From Entophlyctis helioformis (lineage: Eukaryota > Chytridiomycota > Chytridiomycetes > Chytridiales > Chytriomycetaceae), in the NCBI GenBank assembly GCA_025526915.1, contig JAHLKH010000313.1, positions 1 through 21,242 on the forward strand: a stretch of DNA of 21,242 nucleotides, read 5' to 3'. A model generated the notes under the pieces. That model ran no database searches. It worked only from the letters and a program-made list of their open reading frames with translations, and was not told the origin of the DNA. This document shows positions 1-9,868 of the stretch, piece after piece. A program made the position numbers and the translations under genes. Each line of letters begins with the position of its first letter. The first letter of the stretch is position 1.

Positions 1-440
1 ATCTCAAGGATGCCATATTCGATGACATCTAGAGTCTTTGGGACTTTCTCGTCTCTCTCTCTCTCGCTTGTCGCCAACATCTGTGAGCGATCTGCAGTCG
101 AAGTTGAGATCTGGACGCGACGGTCACGTGACTGTGGCTTGTTGTTGAGCCTCGAACGTCCAACACTCTGCTCAGAGCCAGCCCAGAAGCCAGCCGAAGC
201 CAGCCCAGAAGCCAGCATGGAAAGCCACCGCAAAGTCTCTTGTTGCTCGCCTTCTGCCAGCGGACGACACAGACGCAGCCATTGCTGATGCAGTGAATGC
301 ATGGACGGTTGAAGGCATGCTGGCCCGTGTCTGTCAACAGCCCGTTCTGAGCATCGGCCAACAACAGCCAGCTGACACCAGCCGCTGTCTGTGTTTGTGT
401 TTTGGCATGCAGTTGAGCATCGAACAACACCCAACGGCCT
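1..440. other. Window start without a supported gene
   Basis: No ORF here has recognisable protein features. Positions 176-217 hold two near-perfect copies of a 22-bp unit built on agccagcccagaagccagc. The armadillo-like coding signal of the downstream gene only becomes visible from about 440. This stretch may be the promoter or a 5' exon of that gene, but I see no clear splice site or start codon supporting that. Confidence 0.4.
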
Positions 441-681
441 AAGTGCCTGTTTAAAGCTGGCCATGACATCGTCATCGGCACTCTCGCACACCTCGTCGCT
501 CGTCAAGGTTCGTCGTCCATCGCCAATGCACTTGCCGCCGTGCCAAACCCTGGCACGGCGCGTTGGTGGCAGATCTGGTGTCGCTCTCGACTGATGGACA
601 TGCTGCCAGGTTGCTGCGTTGCAAGTGGCTGGTCGCCTTGCTCGGAATGTCCATTCAGTCAACAACAGGAGGCCGTCTGCC
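441..681 (+). pseudogene. Frame-broken 5' extension of the ARM/DUF4246 gene
   Basis: Three successive reading frames each carry short helical, armadillo-like peptides. One frame around 450-540 includes GHDIVIGTLAHLVARQ. A second around 556-660 includes ALVADLVSLSTDGHAARLL. The third leads into the main exon from about 660. No good GT-AG pair links them. Either the gene has indels here (assembly errors or decay), or the exon structure is one I cannot resolve. It is marked as a pseudogene segment only because no open frame spans it. Confidence 0.4.
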
Positions 682-3656
682 ATGCAGGATCTGGGATCCG
701 TCATCATTGGGCTGCTTCTTGACAACGACACCAGTGTCCGAGCAGCTGTAAGCATCCATTCGTTTGTCCAGCAGCATGGTCTCCAGTTGACACCGCATGC
801 GACACTGTCAGGCAGCAAACACCGCGTTGGACCATGGCTAGCGACAGCCTTTGGTGTTTCTGGGTTTCGGAAAACGGGCAGCCTGTTTACTCAAGCGATT
901 TTGGCGCAGACTGAGCGACACATGATCCTGAATCTGCTTGGTGCCATAAGAAGGCGCAATGTTGAAAACAACCTTTGGAACAACGTGAGCGCTATTCTAC
1001 CAACGCACTCGCACTGCCACCATCATACCATGCATTTGCCTGACCGTTTTCAATGGCAGCGGCATGAAAGGGAGCTTTTAGACTGGATTCTGCGGCTGCT
1101 TGACATGGATGAGGAAGTTGCAGCAGATGCAGCCACTTGCATTCCTTTCTTTGTCCCATCTGATGCATCCGAATTCAACGACATGCACGTTGTGCTTGCA
1201 ATCATCAACAAGCTCAAGTAAGTCGCAGTCGGAATGATCTGCATTGCACGATGCTAATGCTTGCTTCGTCTGCATGGATCAGAGAACCTCATGAGCCGCG
1301 CCTTCAGCTGGCACTTGCTAAAGCTATGTGCGAGTTTCTGGGCAGAGATAGAGGAAAGGGTCTGGTTCAAAGAGCAGTCCAAGCCGGAATCCTGGATGCA
1401 CTTGACGCCATCCTGGCACAATCGCTTGCTGCCATCGATCAGCACTGCGAGCTTGTCAGCAGCGTCTTTGGGATCGTCGTCCTCATCATCAGCCAGAATC
1501 GTCTCCCAACCAGCAGCGCAGCATTGTCACCTGTCTTTACGAAGCTCATCAGCCTCGTTGGCCATCAAAACAAGGAGCTTGCAAAGACTGTCCTCGAACA
1601 ACTGTATGAGCCCATCCGGTACGCCAACTCCACCAGTCATGCGGCCATCATTGCGCGGTATCTGCAACAAGGCATCATTCCTGCTCTCCTCAAGAACATC
1701 AAGCATTCGGGCATTGGAGATGGCACAGTTGTTGAAATGCTCGACGCACTGTTGACGGAGTCTGCCAACAAGCCAGAGAATCCTGTCGCAGTCGAGATGG
1801 AAGCCATTGGATTCCCCGCCGTGCTCCAAGGTGTTATCGGTCACACTGACACGACCGGTAGAATGCTGAAGAAGCTGCTGGAGATTATGGACAAGCACTT
1901 TCCAAAGCATTTCAAGACCGCCGATCCGTCCATCCTGCCCAACAAGAACAGCGCTGGTCTTCCAAAGTCGCTCATTCCCGAGATGTGGCAGTGGCACCTT
2001 ACACTCAAGGAGCGCGAGTATCTTGTACTTCGTGGCACGATACTCTCCAAGCCGCTCTGGTGGACCAAGTTCACGGATGCCACCATTGCAGCCCAATGGC
2101 GCGATGAGGCTGCTGCGCAAGGTGCTTCGCGGCGTGCACTGAGGCTGCTGTTCAGCGAGCTGAAGTATCTGGCCAAGCGTGAGATACGCACCGTCAAGCT
2201 TGCAAGCGGCGATGCGATGACTGTCACGCCTGGCGCTGTCAAATGCACGACCATGTCGGACGATGCCGTGCCAGAGTCGCTGCGAGAGACTCTCATCCAC
2301 CAAGTTGCTGTGCTCGAGGACGTTCCAGACCACAAGAAGGACTGGCATCCAGGCTCGGACGGCAAGGTGCTTGATCTCGTGCATCCATCGCTCTACCCGC
2401 TCGTGTACGGTCGCAGCCTGGTTCTGTCCCGCGACGATCGCGCCACGGCCACCTCGACACCACCATGGGATCTGGTGTCTGCAAGCGAGTGTGTGTCTGG
2501 CGAACCAACATTTGAATGGGACGCAAAGTACATGTCAAAGCGTTTCCAGTGGCTGCCGTCCGAGTTCCGCGTCCACGACGACGGCACCGTGTCCATCAAC
2601 TCGTACATCAACAACCTGCATCCGATCTGGCACAACTCGCTCTACAAGACGGTCGCCAAGGTGTTTGAGCGGTTCGTGCCGCTGTTTGAGAGTCTGTTCG
2701 GGTACAGATACGGCTTTTGTACATACATCGATGATCCAAACAGCCTGTACATGACAGGTCGCCAGCTCCTCGCTTTTGAAACCATGGTCGATGAGCTACC
2801 AGACGACGATGATAACAAGGCGTACAAGAGGGCTGTTGATGCCGTTGAAATGGCAAAGTCGGATGAGATCGACGTGGACGATGAGGAGTGCTGGGACGAA
2901 TTCCTTGAATCGGGCTTTTTGCAGCCGCGACTACCGGCCAAGTTTTCGCCACCCAGTCGGCGAGCTGCACCCGTCAGCTTGCGCAGCCGCGACCTGCAAG
3001 TCATTGTCAAGCTCGCCAACATCCATCTGACGCCCGAGAAACCCGAGTATGGCGGCGACGACTGGCATATCGAAGGCACAGTCAACGAGTCGATTGTCGC
3101 CACAGGCATCTACTACTACGACATGGCCAACATCACCGAGCCGCGTCTGGCGTTCCGCACCACAGTCAACACTGAAGACCCGCCATTCAAGTACGAGCTG
3201 GGCGAGTACATGTACTACGAAGAGGTGTATGGGTTCGAGAACGAGATTGGCGAGGGTGTGCAGGATCTCGGAAGCATCCAAGCGAGCCAAGGCCGATGCA
3301 TCGCATTCCCCAACAACTGGCTGAACAAGGCCGAGCCGTTCAAGCTGGCGGATCCGTCCAAGCCGGGACACTGCAAGACGCTTGTCTTCTTCCTTGTGGA
3401 TCCTAACAAGCGTGTTGTGTCGACTGCACACGTGGCGCCACAGCAGCAGGACTGGCACGAGACTGGCGTGATTGCGTCGCGGCTGCCGCCTGAGCTTGGC
3501 TTGTACATTACGCCCCATGTCCATGGCACAATGAGCACGGCCGAGTCGCATGCAGTACGTGCTCAGCTGCTGAAAGAACGATCAGGCATTGATGATGAGC
3601 GCATGGATGAGATCGGGTCGTTTCACCTGTTCGAAGCACGTGACACATACTATTGA
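682..3656 (+). CDS. ARM-like repeat plus DUF4246 fusion protein
   Basis: Modelled as exons 682-1217 and 1283-3656, giving 969 aa. The 65-nt intron (1218-1282) has GTAAGT at the donor, GCTAAT as branch site and ATCAG at the acceptor, and splicing restores the frame as NKLK-EPHEP. Residues 1 to about 400 are helical and armadillo/HEAT-like. From about residue 408 the protein matches fungal DUF4246 (PF14033): KDWHPGSDGKVLDLVHPSLY, the LQVIVKLANIHLTPEKPEY block, WHIEGTVNE (H774, E776) and LVFFLVDP. DUF4246 resembles 2OG-Fe(II) oxygenases, but its reaction is not known to me. The usual later QHRV and GHRK positions read LNKA and GHCK here, so activity may be lost (from memory of the family). The start at 682 is only the first in-frame ATG. 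Armadillo-like peptides continue upstream in other frames, so the true 5' end is uncertain. Confidence 0.8.
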
Positions 3657-3946
3657 AATGGAATTGGCACGCCAGGTTCGAGGAGGGGGTAATTGTGGCA
3701 CGCGTTCACGCACACATTCTCAATGCATTCCGGCTACGAATGGGAGGGTTTCGATTGCTTTCTTCCTTGGAATGAACGCGAGTGCCGCAATGCAAAGCCA
3801 CAGATCTGAACCGCAGAATACGAGAAGCGTTGCCACCTTGTCACGAAGAGATCCACTTGGCGCTGACTTTGATGCTGTGCATTCTGGAGACACGAATCCT
3901 CAATCACAACCAACTGACTTCCGTCTTCAATGGACAAGTATGCCGT
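3657..3946. other. 3' flank of DUF4246 gene
   Basis: This is the gap between the DUF4246 stop codon and the recognisable part of the reverse-transcriptase remnant. ORFs across it are short and low in information. No AATAAA is seen close to the stop. It may include 3'-terminal sequence of the decayed LINE copy, but I cannot show that. Confidence 0.4.
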
Positions 3947-4340
3947 TCAATTCGCAAAGCACGCCCCACCAGCCATGGCGCGTGCTGCTGCGAACCGTTC
4001 GTCCAAGCCACGCTGCCCATGCGCTGTGCGAATAGCCACGATCCGCTCTTCTGTGCACTCGAGTGCAAAGTGCGCAGTCTCCAGCGTGCTTCCCAGATCC
4101 TCGCCGCACATGATGCAGCATGAACCGTCGCCAGACGGGTGGGCTGGGTCGAGCAAGTTGGCGTTGAGCCGTGTAGATCCCGCACACACGAGAGAGCATC
4201 AGGAACCGATCACCTTCCGAGCGTCGCGGGTCAAAGACCGGATCGCGTATGACGCTGGCTGTCTTCTGCATCTGGAACGCAGTGTAGATGGCAGCCGTAT
4301 CGCACTTGCTGGCAGCCTTGAATGGAATGGCGAATGAAGA
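3947..4340 (-). pseudogene. Decayed LINE reverse-transcriptase C-terminal remnant
   Basis: Two minus-strand frames together look like the end of a non-LTR retrotransposon ORF2. One frame reads EGDRFLMLSRVCGIYTAQ. The other continues as RLNANLLDPAHPSGDGSCC and IMCGEDLG...TAHFALEC. This parallels the better-preserved copy at 9869-11257, which has DGVRTLLLARIDGLWTLKF, then LNLLAANHPFTDGCCILC and AHFVVSC. The CxxC...HxxxxC pattern is the zinc-binding motif found at the C-termini of LINE reverse transcriptases (zf-RVT). A frameshift lies near 4160-4175 and a stop follows at about 3947, so the copy is dead. It starts just downstream of tRNA-Pro on the same strand. No target-site duplication was found. 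The sequence is clearly more diverged than the other copy. Confidence 0.65.
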
Positions 4341-4436
4341 CGACGGTGTATGTGCAGCGTGGCAGCGAAGGCCAAAAAGAGAATAGCAGACCGAGGGCGA
4401 ATGTGGCAAAATGGATGTGATGGCAGAGCCACGGGC

Positions 4437-4440
4437 AAAA
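4437..4440 (-). terminator. Pol III T-tract after tRNA-Pro
   Basis: Four Ts on the minus strand, starting 9 nt past the tRNA 3' end. This is the minimal RNA polymerase III terminator. Confidence 0.6.
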
Positions 4441-4449
4441 GAGGAGAGT

Positions 4450-4522
4450 GGGGTCACCCCGGACTCGAACCGGGAGCCCCTCGCACCCTAAGCGAGAATC
4501 ATAACCCTTAGACCAGTGACCG
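4450..4522 (-). tRNA. tRNA-Pro (AGG)
   Basis: A 73-nt cloverleaf on the minus strand. The anticodon stem CTCGC/GCGAG encloses the loop TTAGGGT, giving anticodon AGG (Pro). The T arm is CCCGG-TTCGAGT-CCGGG. The D arm starts TGGTCTAAGGG, and the region GATTCTCGCTTAGGGTGCGAG is typical of eukaryotic tRNA-Pro. No CCA is encoded and no intron is present. One oddity: acceptor positions 2-7 pair (GGTCAC/GTGACC), but position 1 is C opposite C72, where a G is expected. It could be a functional gene with a weakened end or a recent tRNA pseudogene. Confidence 0.85.
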
Positions 4523-4704
4523 CCCTCCTTGTAGACTTTCCTCCCCCATCACACACAATCCTGAACGCCACAATCGATTGAGACGCCACGCTCACATTTC
4601 CCAACCATCACAACATGGATTGACTCAACAGGGCTTGCTCCAACTCCTCCTTGACATGAAGAAATGCTCAATTTCATTGCCGAAAAACAAACAAACAACA
4701 GCCA
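4523..4704. other. Gap between HeH gene stop and tRNA-Pro
   Basis: Holds the 3' flank of the HeH gene and the 5' flank of tRNA-Pro. An (AAAC)n-like short run occurs near 4683-4699. No canonical AATAAA was found. Confidence 0.5.
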
Positions 4705-7700
4705 TCACATGGATCTGACAGTCTCTGCACCAACAGAGCGAGCCTTGCGTGGATAAAAGACGCGGTAGAGCGCAATAAGAGCCAGGTTGGTGACAGTCAG
4801 CAGCATGAGGTTTCTGGACGTGATCATGTCGCTGACTTCGGCTGGGATTTTGTCCATGTATGGCTGCATGGCCTTGTCCACAACCTTGTACAGATCGTCG
4901 TAGCCTGAGCGCGCAGCCTAACAATCCAGAGCCATTGCCAAGTGTCAGCAAGTGTTGCACATTGGCAAGATGAGCAAGCGACACACACCTCTCCCGCAGC
5001 AACGATCATGAGCTTGGGCTTCTTGAACTGCTCACTGTTCCACAAGAGCAGAGTTGCGTCCTTGACAGTCTGCGAAGCCTGGATTGCGGCGTCAACGGCC
5101 TGCTTGTTGATGGCGCGGATCTCGTCCATGGGAAGGCGGTGGGCAGCAAAACGCATCGCAGACTCGGCTTGGGTCATGGCTTGCTGCAGTCCAATCTGCG
5201 CAACCTTGCCAGACCGCAGCACAACACGCTCCGCATACTCGGCTTGATCGGCAAGCACGGCTTTGACACGCTGCAGATGAGCATCGACCTTGTCCATTGA
5301 GATTTCCTTGGCGGTGGCTTGCCAAACCTTGGCAGTCTCGGTGCTGATCATCGCAGTCGTGTCGGCAATGTTGGACTTTACAATCTCAAATGCATACTGC
5401 GGATCCTTGTGCACAAGGGCGATGCCGGATCGCGCCATCTCAAACGACTTGCTCAAACCGAGATCGCGGCTGTGGGTGGCACTCTGCGCAATCCAGATGA
5501 AGAATACAAGAGGCAACGAATAAAAGGCAAAGAACAGAACCATGCCGAACATCGAGCCAATCGTCAGACGGTGCGGATCAGCATCGCCGCGAGTCTGGCG
5601 AGTCTGGCTGGTGCGCGTGGTCAGGGGCGTGCTCCGAGTCTCGGTCGGAATGACTTGGCCAGGGGCATCCGCAGCACGAGTTGCCATCACATCGACAGTG
5701 GGCGGCACAGTTAGAGGCGCATGCAGCTCGTTGATCAGGTTGCTCCACTCCTCGGCAACGAGCTCGCTGTCGTGGTCCTGGATCGTGTCGTCGTCCTCGT
5801 CGTCCTCGTTGATGGCGGCATCCTCTTCGGCCACTTCGTCAGCCTTGTTGTCCAGCTCTTCATCATCGTCGGCATCCTCAGACTCTTCGCTGTCATCTTC
5901 GTCATCAGAATCCGGAACAAAGTCCTCGTCGTCCTCGTCGTCAGAGCCATCATCCACAAGGTCGTGGATCGTAACTGGCTGATGAACAGCCGAAAGCGGC
6001 TCAGCAGCTGGTGCAGCCTCGATGGCATCGGCTTGCAGATCGGCTGGTGGAACGATCGGCTGTGATACGCGAGTGTCCTTGACGTCCGGGTAGAGACGCG
6101 ATGGCGAGAGGGCACGGGCAGCGGGCGACTTTGGCGCTTTGGCGGCGGCCACAATCTGGGTCGGGACAGGGGCAATGGGATCCTCATTGGCCCTGCGTCT
6201 CCACTCCTCTGCAATCTCATGGACAGTCTTGTACGTCTCTGTGGCATGGTCGCTCGTCTGAAAGTTTATCCAAGCATCCAGCCACATTAGTCTCGCATGC
6301 ATGCTGACCCGATGCTTGGCAATAACAGCAGAGTGACGTGCTGCGTGCGTACCTTGAACGGGTTTGTGCGAGGTGCTGTAGAGGGCACCGTGCCGGTGAT
6401 CTTGGTGCGGGTGCCAGGCAACGACGGGAAGATCACAAAGCGGTCCTTGGTCGGCACCTTGGTGTCATCTTCAGCAGCCCGAGCTGGAGGGGCTTGGGGC
6501 TGAGGGCTGCGCTTGTGGTGGGCAGCAAAGCGATGGTAGAGTCCGCCAGGGCTGAGCTGGCTGGTGGAGCGAGGAGACGGGGAAGATCGCTTTGAGGCAG
6601 CAGCCGATCGTGGCGTGACCGGCACGCGCGACTTGGATGGCGTGGAGCCAGGCACGGCTGTCTTGGCAGGAGTCGACATATCCTTGTCGTTGCCATCGTC
6701 GTTGTGGTTGCCAGTGTCGCTGTGGCCATCAGATCCGTCGATCGCATGGCGAGTCTTCTTGTTGACACGGGTTGGGATGAGCGAATGAGCGACAGAGGGA
6801 GAGGCGGTGGCTGCAGCAAGGCCAGAGACAGAGACAAGCAGCTGCTGGCTCTCGTCCGCAGCCGGATCTGCGGCAATGTCTTTGCCAGCGTCGAGATCGG
6901 TGCTGGCGAGCAGATCATGAGCGACGTCGGCATCGAGAGCGTGCTTGGAGCTGCCAAACGCAGCAAGTGCCGTTCGACGCTGGCTGCGGGTGCGGGTCTG
7001 CAGCTCGATTTCAGCAAGACGCAGCTTCTGCTCGCTGATGTGGCCCTGGCTGCCAAGGGGCTCGGCGGCAGTCTTGGTGCTGGTCGACTTGGCCCTTGGC
7101 TCGAGCGGCGTTGCTGGAGCAGCAGCGTCGGCGGCATCTGCAGAAGTTGGACGTGCGGCATTCTCGTCCGAGAGAGAGCGCAGCATCTGGCGGAGGGCAG
7201 TGCGGGGATGGACGACCTTGCGGACCGGAGTGGCGGGATGCTGGGCAGCCAGAGGCTGGCTGTTCTCCTGGTCGTCGCCGTCGTCGTCTTGGGCGAGGTG
7301 GCCGCCGCTGGCGCTGACGGCCGGCAGCACCTTTGGGGCAAACGACACCGAGCGACCGCCAGCGGTGGATGCAGGCAGAGGCAGCTTGGTTGGCGTGCCT
7401 TTGGGGGCGGCCGGCTGGCCATGGGCGAGTGCACTCGACTGGGCGGGTTCGGCCAGGCCAGCAGCAGGTGCACGGCAAGCAGGGTCGCTGCTGCCAGATG
7501 CAGCAGCAGGCACGGCGGCTTCGGGATCGGTCATGCTTCTGCTGTTGGTGTCCAAGACGTCGTCGACGATTGCAGGAGAAGGAGCAAACGAAGGCGGCAG
7601 AGGACGAAAGGAGCGGCTGGCGGGCTGGATCTGCACATGCGCAGGATGGATGGGAGGGCGGGCATGCGGAGGCGGGGCATCAGCAGCGAGCGGCGTCTCT

Positions 7701-7933
7701 GTGCGAGTGCGGTGGTCGACCAGCACAATGCCGGCGGCTGACGGCAGCACGGCGGCGCGGGCAGCCACAATGGCGGGAATGCGGGGCTGCAGCTGCGACC
7801 GGAACAGCTCGACGTAGAAGGCCTTGAGTCTGCGCGACGTGGGGAGCGGCACGTCGTGTGCGGCGAGTGCGCTCACCAGCTCGTTGACCGTGGCCTTGTT
7901 TGGGTCGAAGTTGGGCTGCAGATACGCGTGCAT
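4705..7933 (-). CDS. HeH/LEM-domain two-TM nuclear-envelope-type protein
   Basis: Three exons on the minus strand: 7933-6353, 6257-4989 and 4917-4705, giving 1020 aa. Intron 1 (95 nt) runs GTACGC to TTTCAG with a GACTAAT branch. Intron 2 (71 nt) runs GTGTGT to TTAG. Both are phase 0. The N-terminus MHAYLQPNFDPNKATVNEL followed by SALAAHDVPLPTSRRLKAF is a HeH/SAP-like motif as in fungal Src1/Heh1/Lem2 proteins (residues 4-45). Next comes a long disordered Ala/Pro/Ser-rich region, then a strongly acidic Asp/Glu tract (about 627-690). TM1 lies at about 760-784 (MVLFFAFYSLPLVFFIWIA). A roughly 200-residue helical segment follows, then TM2 near 986-1005 and a short basic tail. Known HeH proteins tether chromatin to the inner nuclear membrane. 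Unlike them, this protein ends without a Man1/Src1 C-terminal (MSC) domain. The start at 7933 is the first in-frame ATG and matches the family N-terminus. Confidence 0.75.
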
Positions 7934-8165
7934 GCGTGTGTGCGTGTGTGCGTGTGTGTGTGTGTCTGTATGTGTCTGTCTGTCTGTCTGTCTGGTGCAT
8001 GTCAGCAGCCGCTCCTTCTGCTCCACCCGCGCACACTCGCCGTCCCGCACACCTGCCGACTGGCACTTCAAGCCCTGTCAGAGCGTGACGATCTCGCGCT
8101 TGTTCGGACGCGACTGCAACGAGCACGACGGCACACGAACCAAAAATCGCTCGTTGACAGACACT
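7934..8165. promoter_or_regulatory. Upstream region of the HeH gene
   Basis: This gap of 232 bp lies between the PEX14 stop and the HeH-gene start, both on the minus strand. It contains a TG/TCTG microsatellite directly before the start codon (7935-7995). An out-of-frame ATG with a long overlapping ORF (about 8007) lies upstream of the HeH start. It would act as an inhibitory uORF if it is in the transcript. Confidence 0.4.
7935..7995. repeat. (TG)n/(TCTG)n microsatellite
   Basis: Imperfect TG runs grade into five TCTG/TGTC units, ending within 2-3 bp of the HeH-gene start codon. Length change here would alter the 5' leader. Confidence 0.9.
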
Positions 8166-9614
8166 TCAATTGGCAACAGAAGGAAAGTTTCGGCGGGAGA
8201 TGAGCATGCCCTTGAGAGACCGAATCTCGCTCTTGATCTGCTCCGTCTGCGTGCGTCCAAGGCCGTTCATGCCCGACCCGCTCGATCCGCCCGACCCAAT
8301 GCCGCCATGCACGCCATAGTAGCTGTACATGGACCCGCCCGTCGAGTACATCTCATAGGACAGCAGCCGGCTCATTTCCAGCAAGCCGTCCAGGGATCGC
8401 GCCAGCCCACCCGTCACTGTGCCGCGGCTTGTCTCTGTGCGCCGGTCAAGAAGCTTTGCAAGTGCTGCTGAACACTGTTCGGCTGCTGCAGTGGACCGCT
8501 CAATGGACTGCTTCAACGCACTTGCCACCGTTCTGCTTTGAGTCTCAGACACGGCTGCTTGGGCAATCTCACCGGCATTCTCTCCATCCTCATCGTTCGC
8601 TGCTGGTGTTACTGCCGCTACTGGTGTTGCGGAAGAGGGGGAGGATGCAGCAAACAACTTGCAGAATCGCGCCACGTTGCGCATATATGCTGCCACGCCA
8701 GAGAGTCGTCTGGCTGTGTGCTCCTTGTACAGTGCCAGGAACCGACGCAGGGCGTCGAGGATGAACCGCTGGTTGCATGGCAGGACAGGCAGTCAGAATC
8801 GCAGCCGGCGAGATCAACGGCAACACAGGCAGGCGCACACCTTGACAAGGACAGCAATGCCGCCAATGGCTCCTGCTGACAAGAGCACACCAAGAACAGC
8901 CGTTTTAACGAGATCGCTGCGTGTCATGGACTGCTGCTGTTGCTGCTGCTGCTGTGCCATCTGCTGCTGCACTTGCTGTTGCTGAGCTATGGCAACCATG
9001 GCAGCGAGCTGCTGATCGTAAAGCTGCTGCTGTTGCTGTTGCTGTGCCATCTGCTGCTGATGGGCAAGATCTGCAGCGCTCGGATACGCCACAGGCTGTG
9101 CAGGGTGAACGACGGCCACAGACGGGCTCGTTGCACTCGGGCCGGCCTCGACAAAGGCCAGGGCGATCTCATCGTCAGAGAGCCCCTTGCGCTTCAAAAA
9201 GGCCACCTTTTGGTCTCTTGCAGCGCTCTGCACAGACGGCGAGCGCAGAAACGAGACGGCTGTCGTGACCATGTCAGGCCTGACGGCTGCGGTTGTGGAT
9301 GGTGGCGGCGCTTGCTGCAGCGGCTCGCTGGACGTGGAGGCCACTGCAACTGGCTGAGCTGCTGATGCTGATGATGCTGCCGATGCTTCACGTGCGGCTC
9401 GCTGCTGCTCCAACAGTCGGTTGCGCACTTGTGCACGCTGTTCGGCCGTCATGCCGGACGATGGTGCTGCGGCTTGGGCTGGCTGCGGAGCGTGAGCGAG
9501 CTGCTCAGTTGCTGTACCGTCGGCTGCAGCCGCTGCAGGTGTTGCCGGACTGCCTTCGTGCTCTGCGACTGGCGCATCCGTCTCGGCATCTGGCAGCATG
9601 GACCGATCACTCAT
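8166..9614 (-). CDS. PEX14: Peroxin 14, peroxisomal import docking protein
   Basis: Two exons on the minus strand: 9614-8841 and 8768-8166, giving 458 aa. The 72-nt intron runs GTGTGC to ACCAG with a CTGAC branch. Splicing joins IAVLVK to RFILDALRRFLALYKEHTA in phase 0. The conserved Pex14 N-terminal domain (PF04695), which binds PEX5 and PEX19 at the peroxisome membrane, is at residues 111-158, with SFLRSPSVQSAARDQKVAFL and KGLSDDEI. A poly-Gln tract (about 188-231) precedes a hydrophobic segment at 235-258. A helical, coiled-coil-like region and a Gly/Ser/Tyr-rich tail follow. The roughly 110-residue Ala/Pro-rich N-terminal extension is longer than usual. The ATG at 9614 opens the frame. 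A LINE insertion ends about 150 bp upstream. Confidence 0.92.
8930..9060. repeat. CAG/CTG-rich tract encoding poly-Gln in PEX14
   Basis: Two clusters of CTG/TTG triplets on the plus strand encode long Gln runs just before the PEX14 membrane segment. The tract is in-frame and probably length-polymorphic. Confidence 0.85.
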
Positions 9615-9750
9615 CGCTGATGTCGATGTTGCACAGAAAGTTCATTGCATGACAGTCTAGCATATGTTGGTACATGGAAGAGGGCATGGTCAGAACAGGG
9701 CGAGAGGGGCAAGGAGAGCAGCAACGACCGAGACGATCGAGGCAGCCACA
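9615..9750. promoter_or_regulatory. PEX14 upstream region, shortened by LINE insertion
   Basis: 136 bp separate the PEX14 ATG from the LINE target-site duplication. No clear TATA box is seen. The native promoter must lie in this stretch, or the sequence beyond it has been displaced by the 1.5-kb insertion. Confidence 0.4.
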
Positions 9751-9763
9751 GAGGCGGCACCGT
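9751..9763. repeat. LINE target-site duplication, 3' copy
   Basis: The sequence gaggcggcaccgt is identical to 11259-11271. The last T is shared with the A/T tail, so the duplication is 12-13 bp. Confidence 0.85.
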
Positions 9764-9868
9764 TTTTTAGGTGATGCCAAAGTTCATTCCAAGAAGATTC
9801 CCAGTCCCCAAGACACTAGATGCCATACCCTTTCGAGCTTTAGGCCGTGCGTAGATCCCTCAGTTATG

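Noticed and set aside
29..481. Minus-strand ORF of 150 aa at the window start
   Set aside because: It has no recognisable domain, repetitive sequence underlies part of it, and it overlaps the armadillo-like plus-strand signal.
3750..3800. 12-bp match (cttggaatgaac) between the 3' flank of DUF4246 and the LINE 3' end
   Set aside because: It lies in opposite orientation to the RT remnant and is short enough to be chance.
6287..8071. HeH exon 1 as a separate 594-aa gene
   Set aside because: The frame ends in a clear GTACGC...GACTAAT...TTTCAG intron that joins it in phase to the downstream TM-containing ORF. The codon at 8071 is not ATG.
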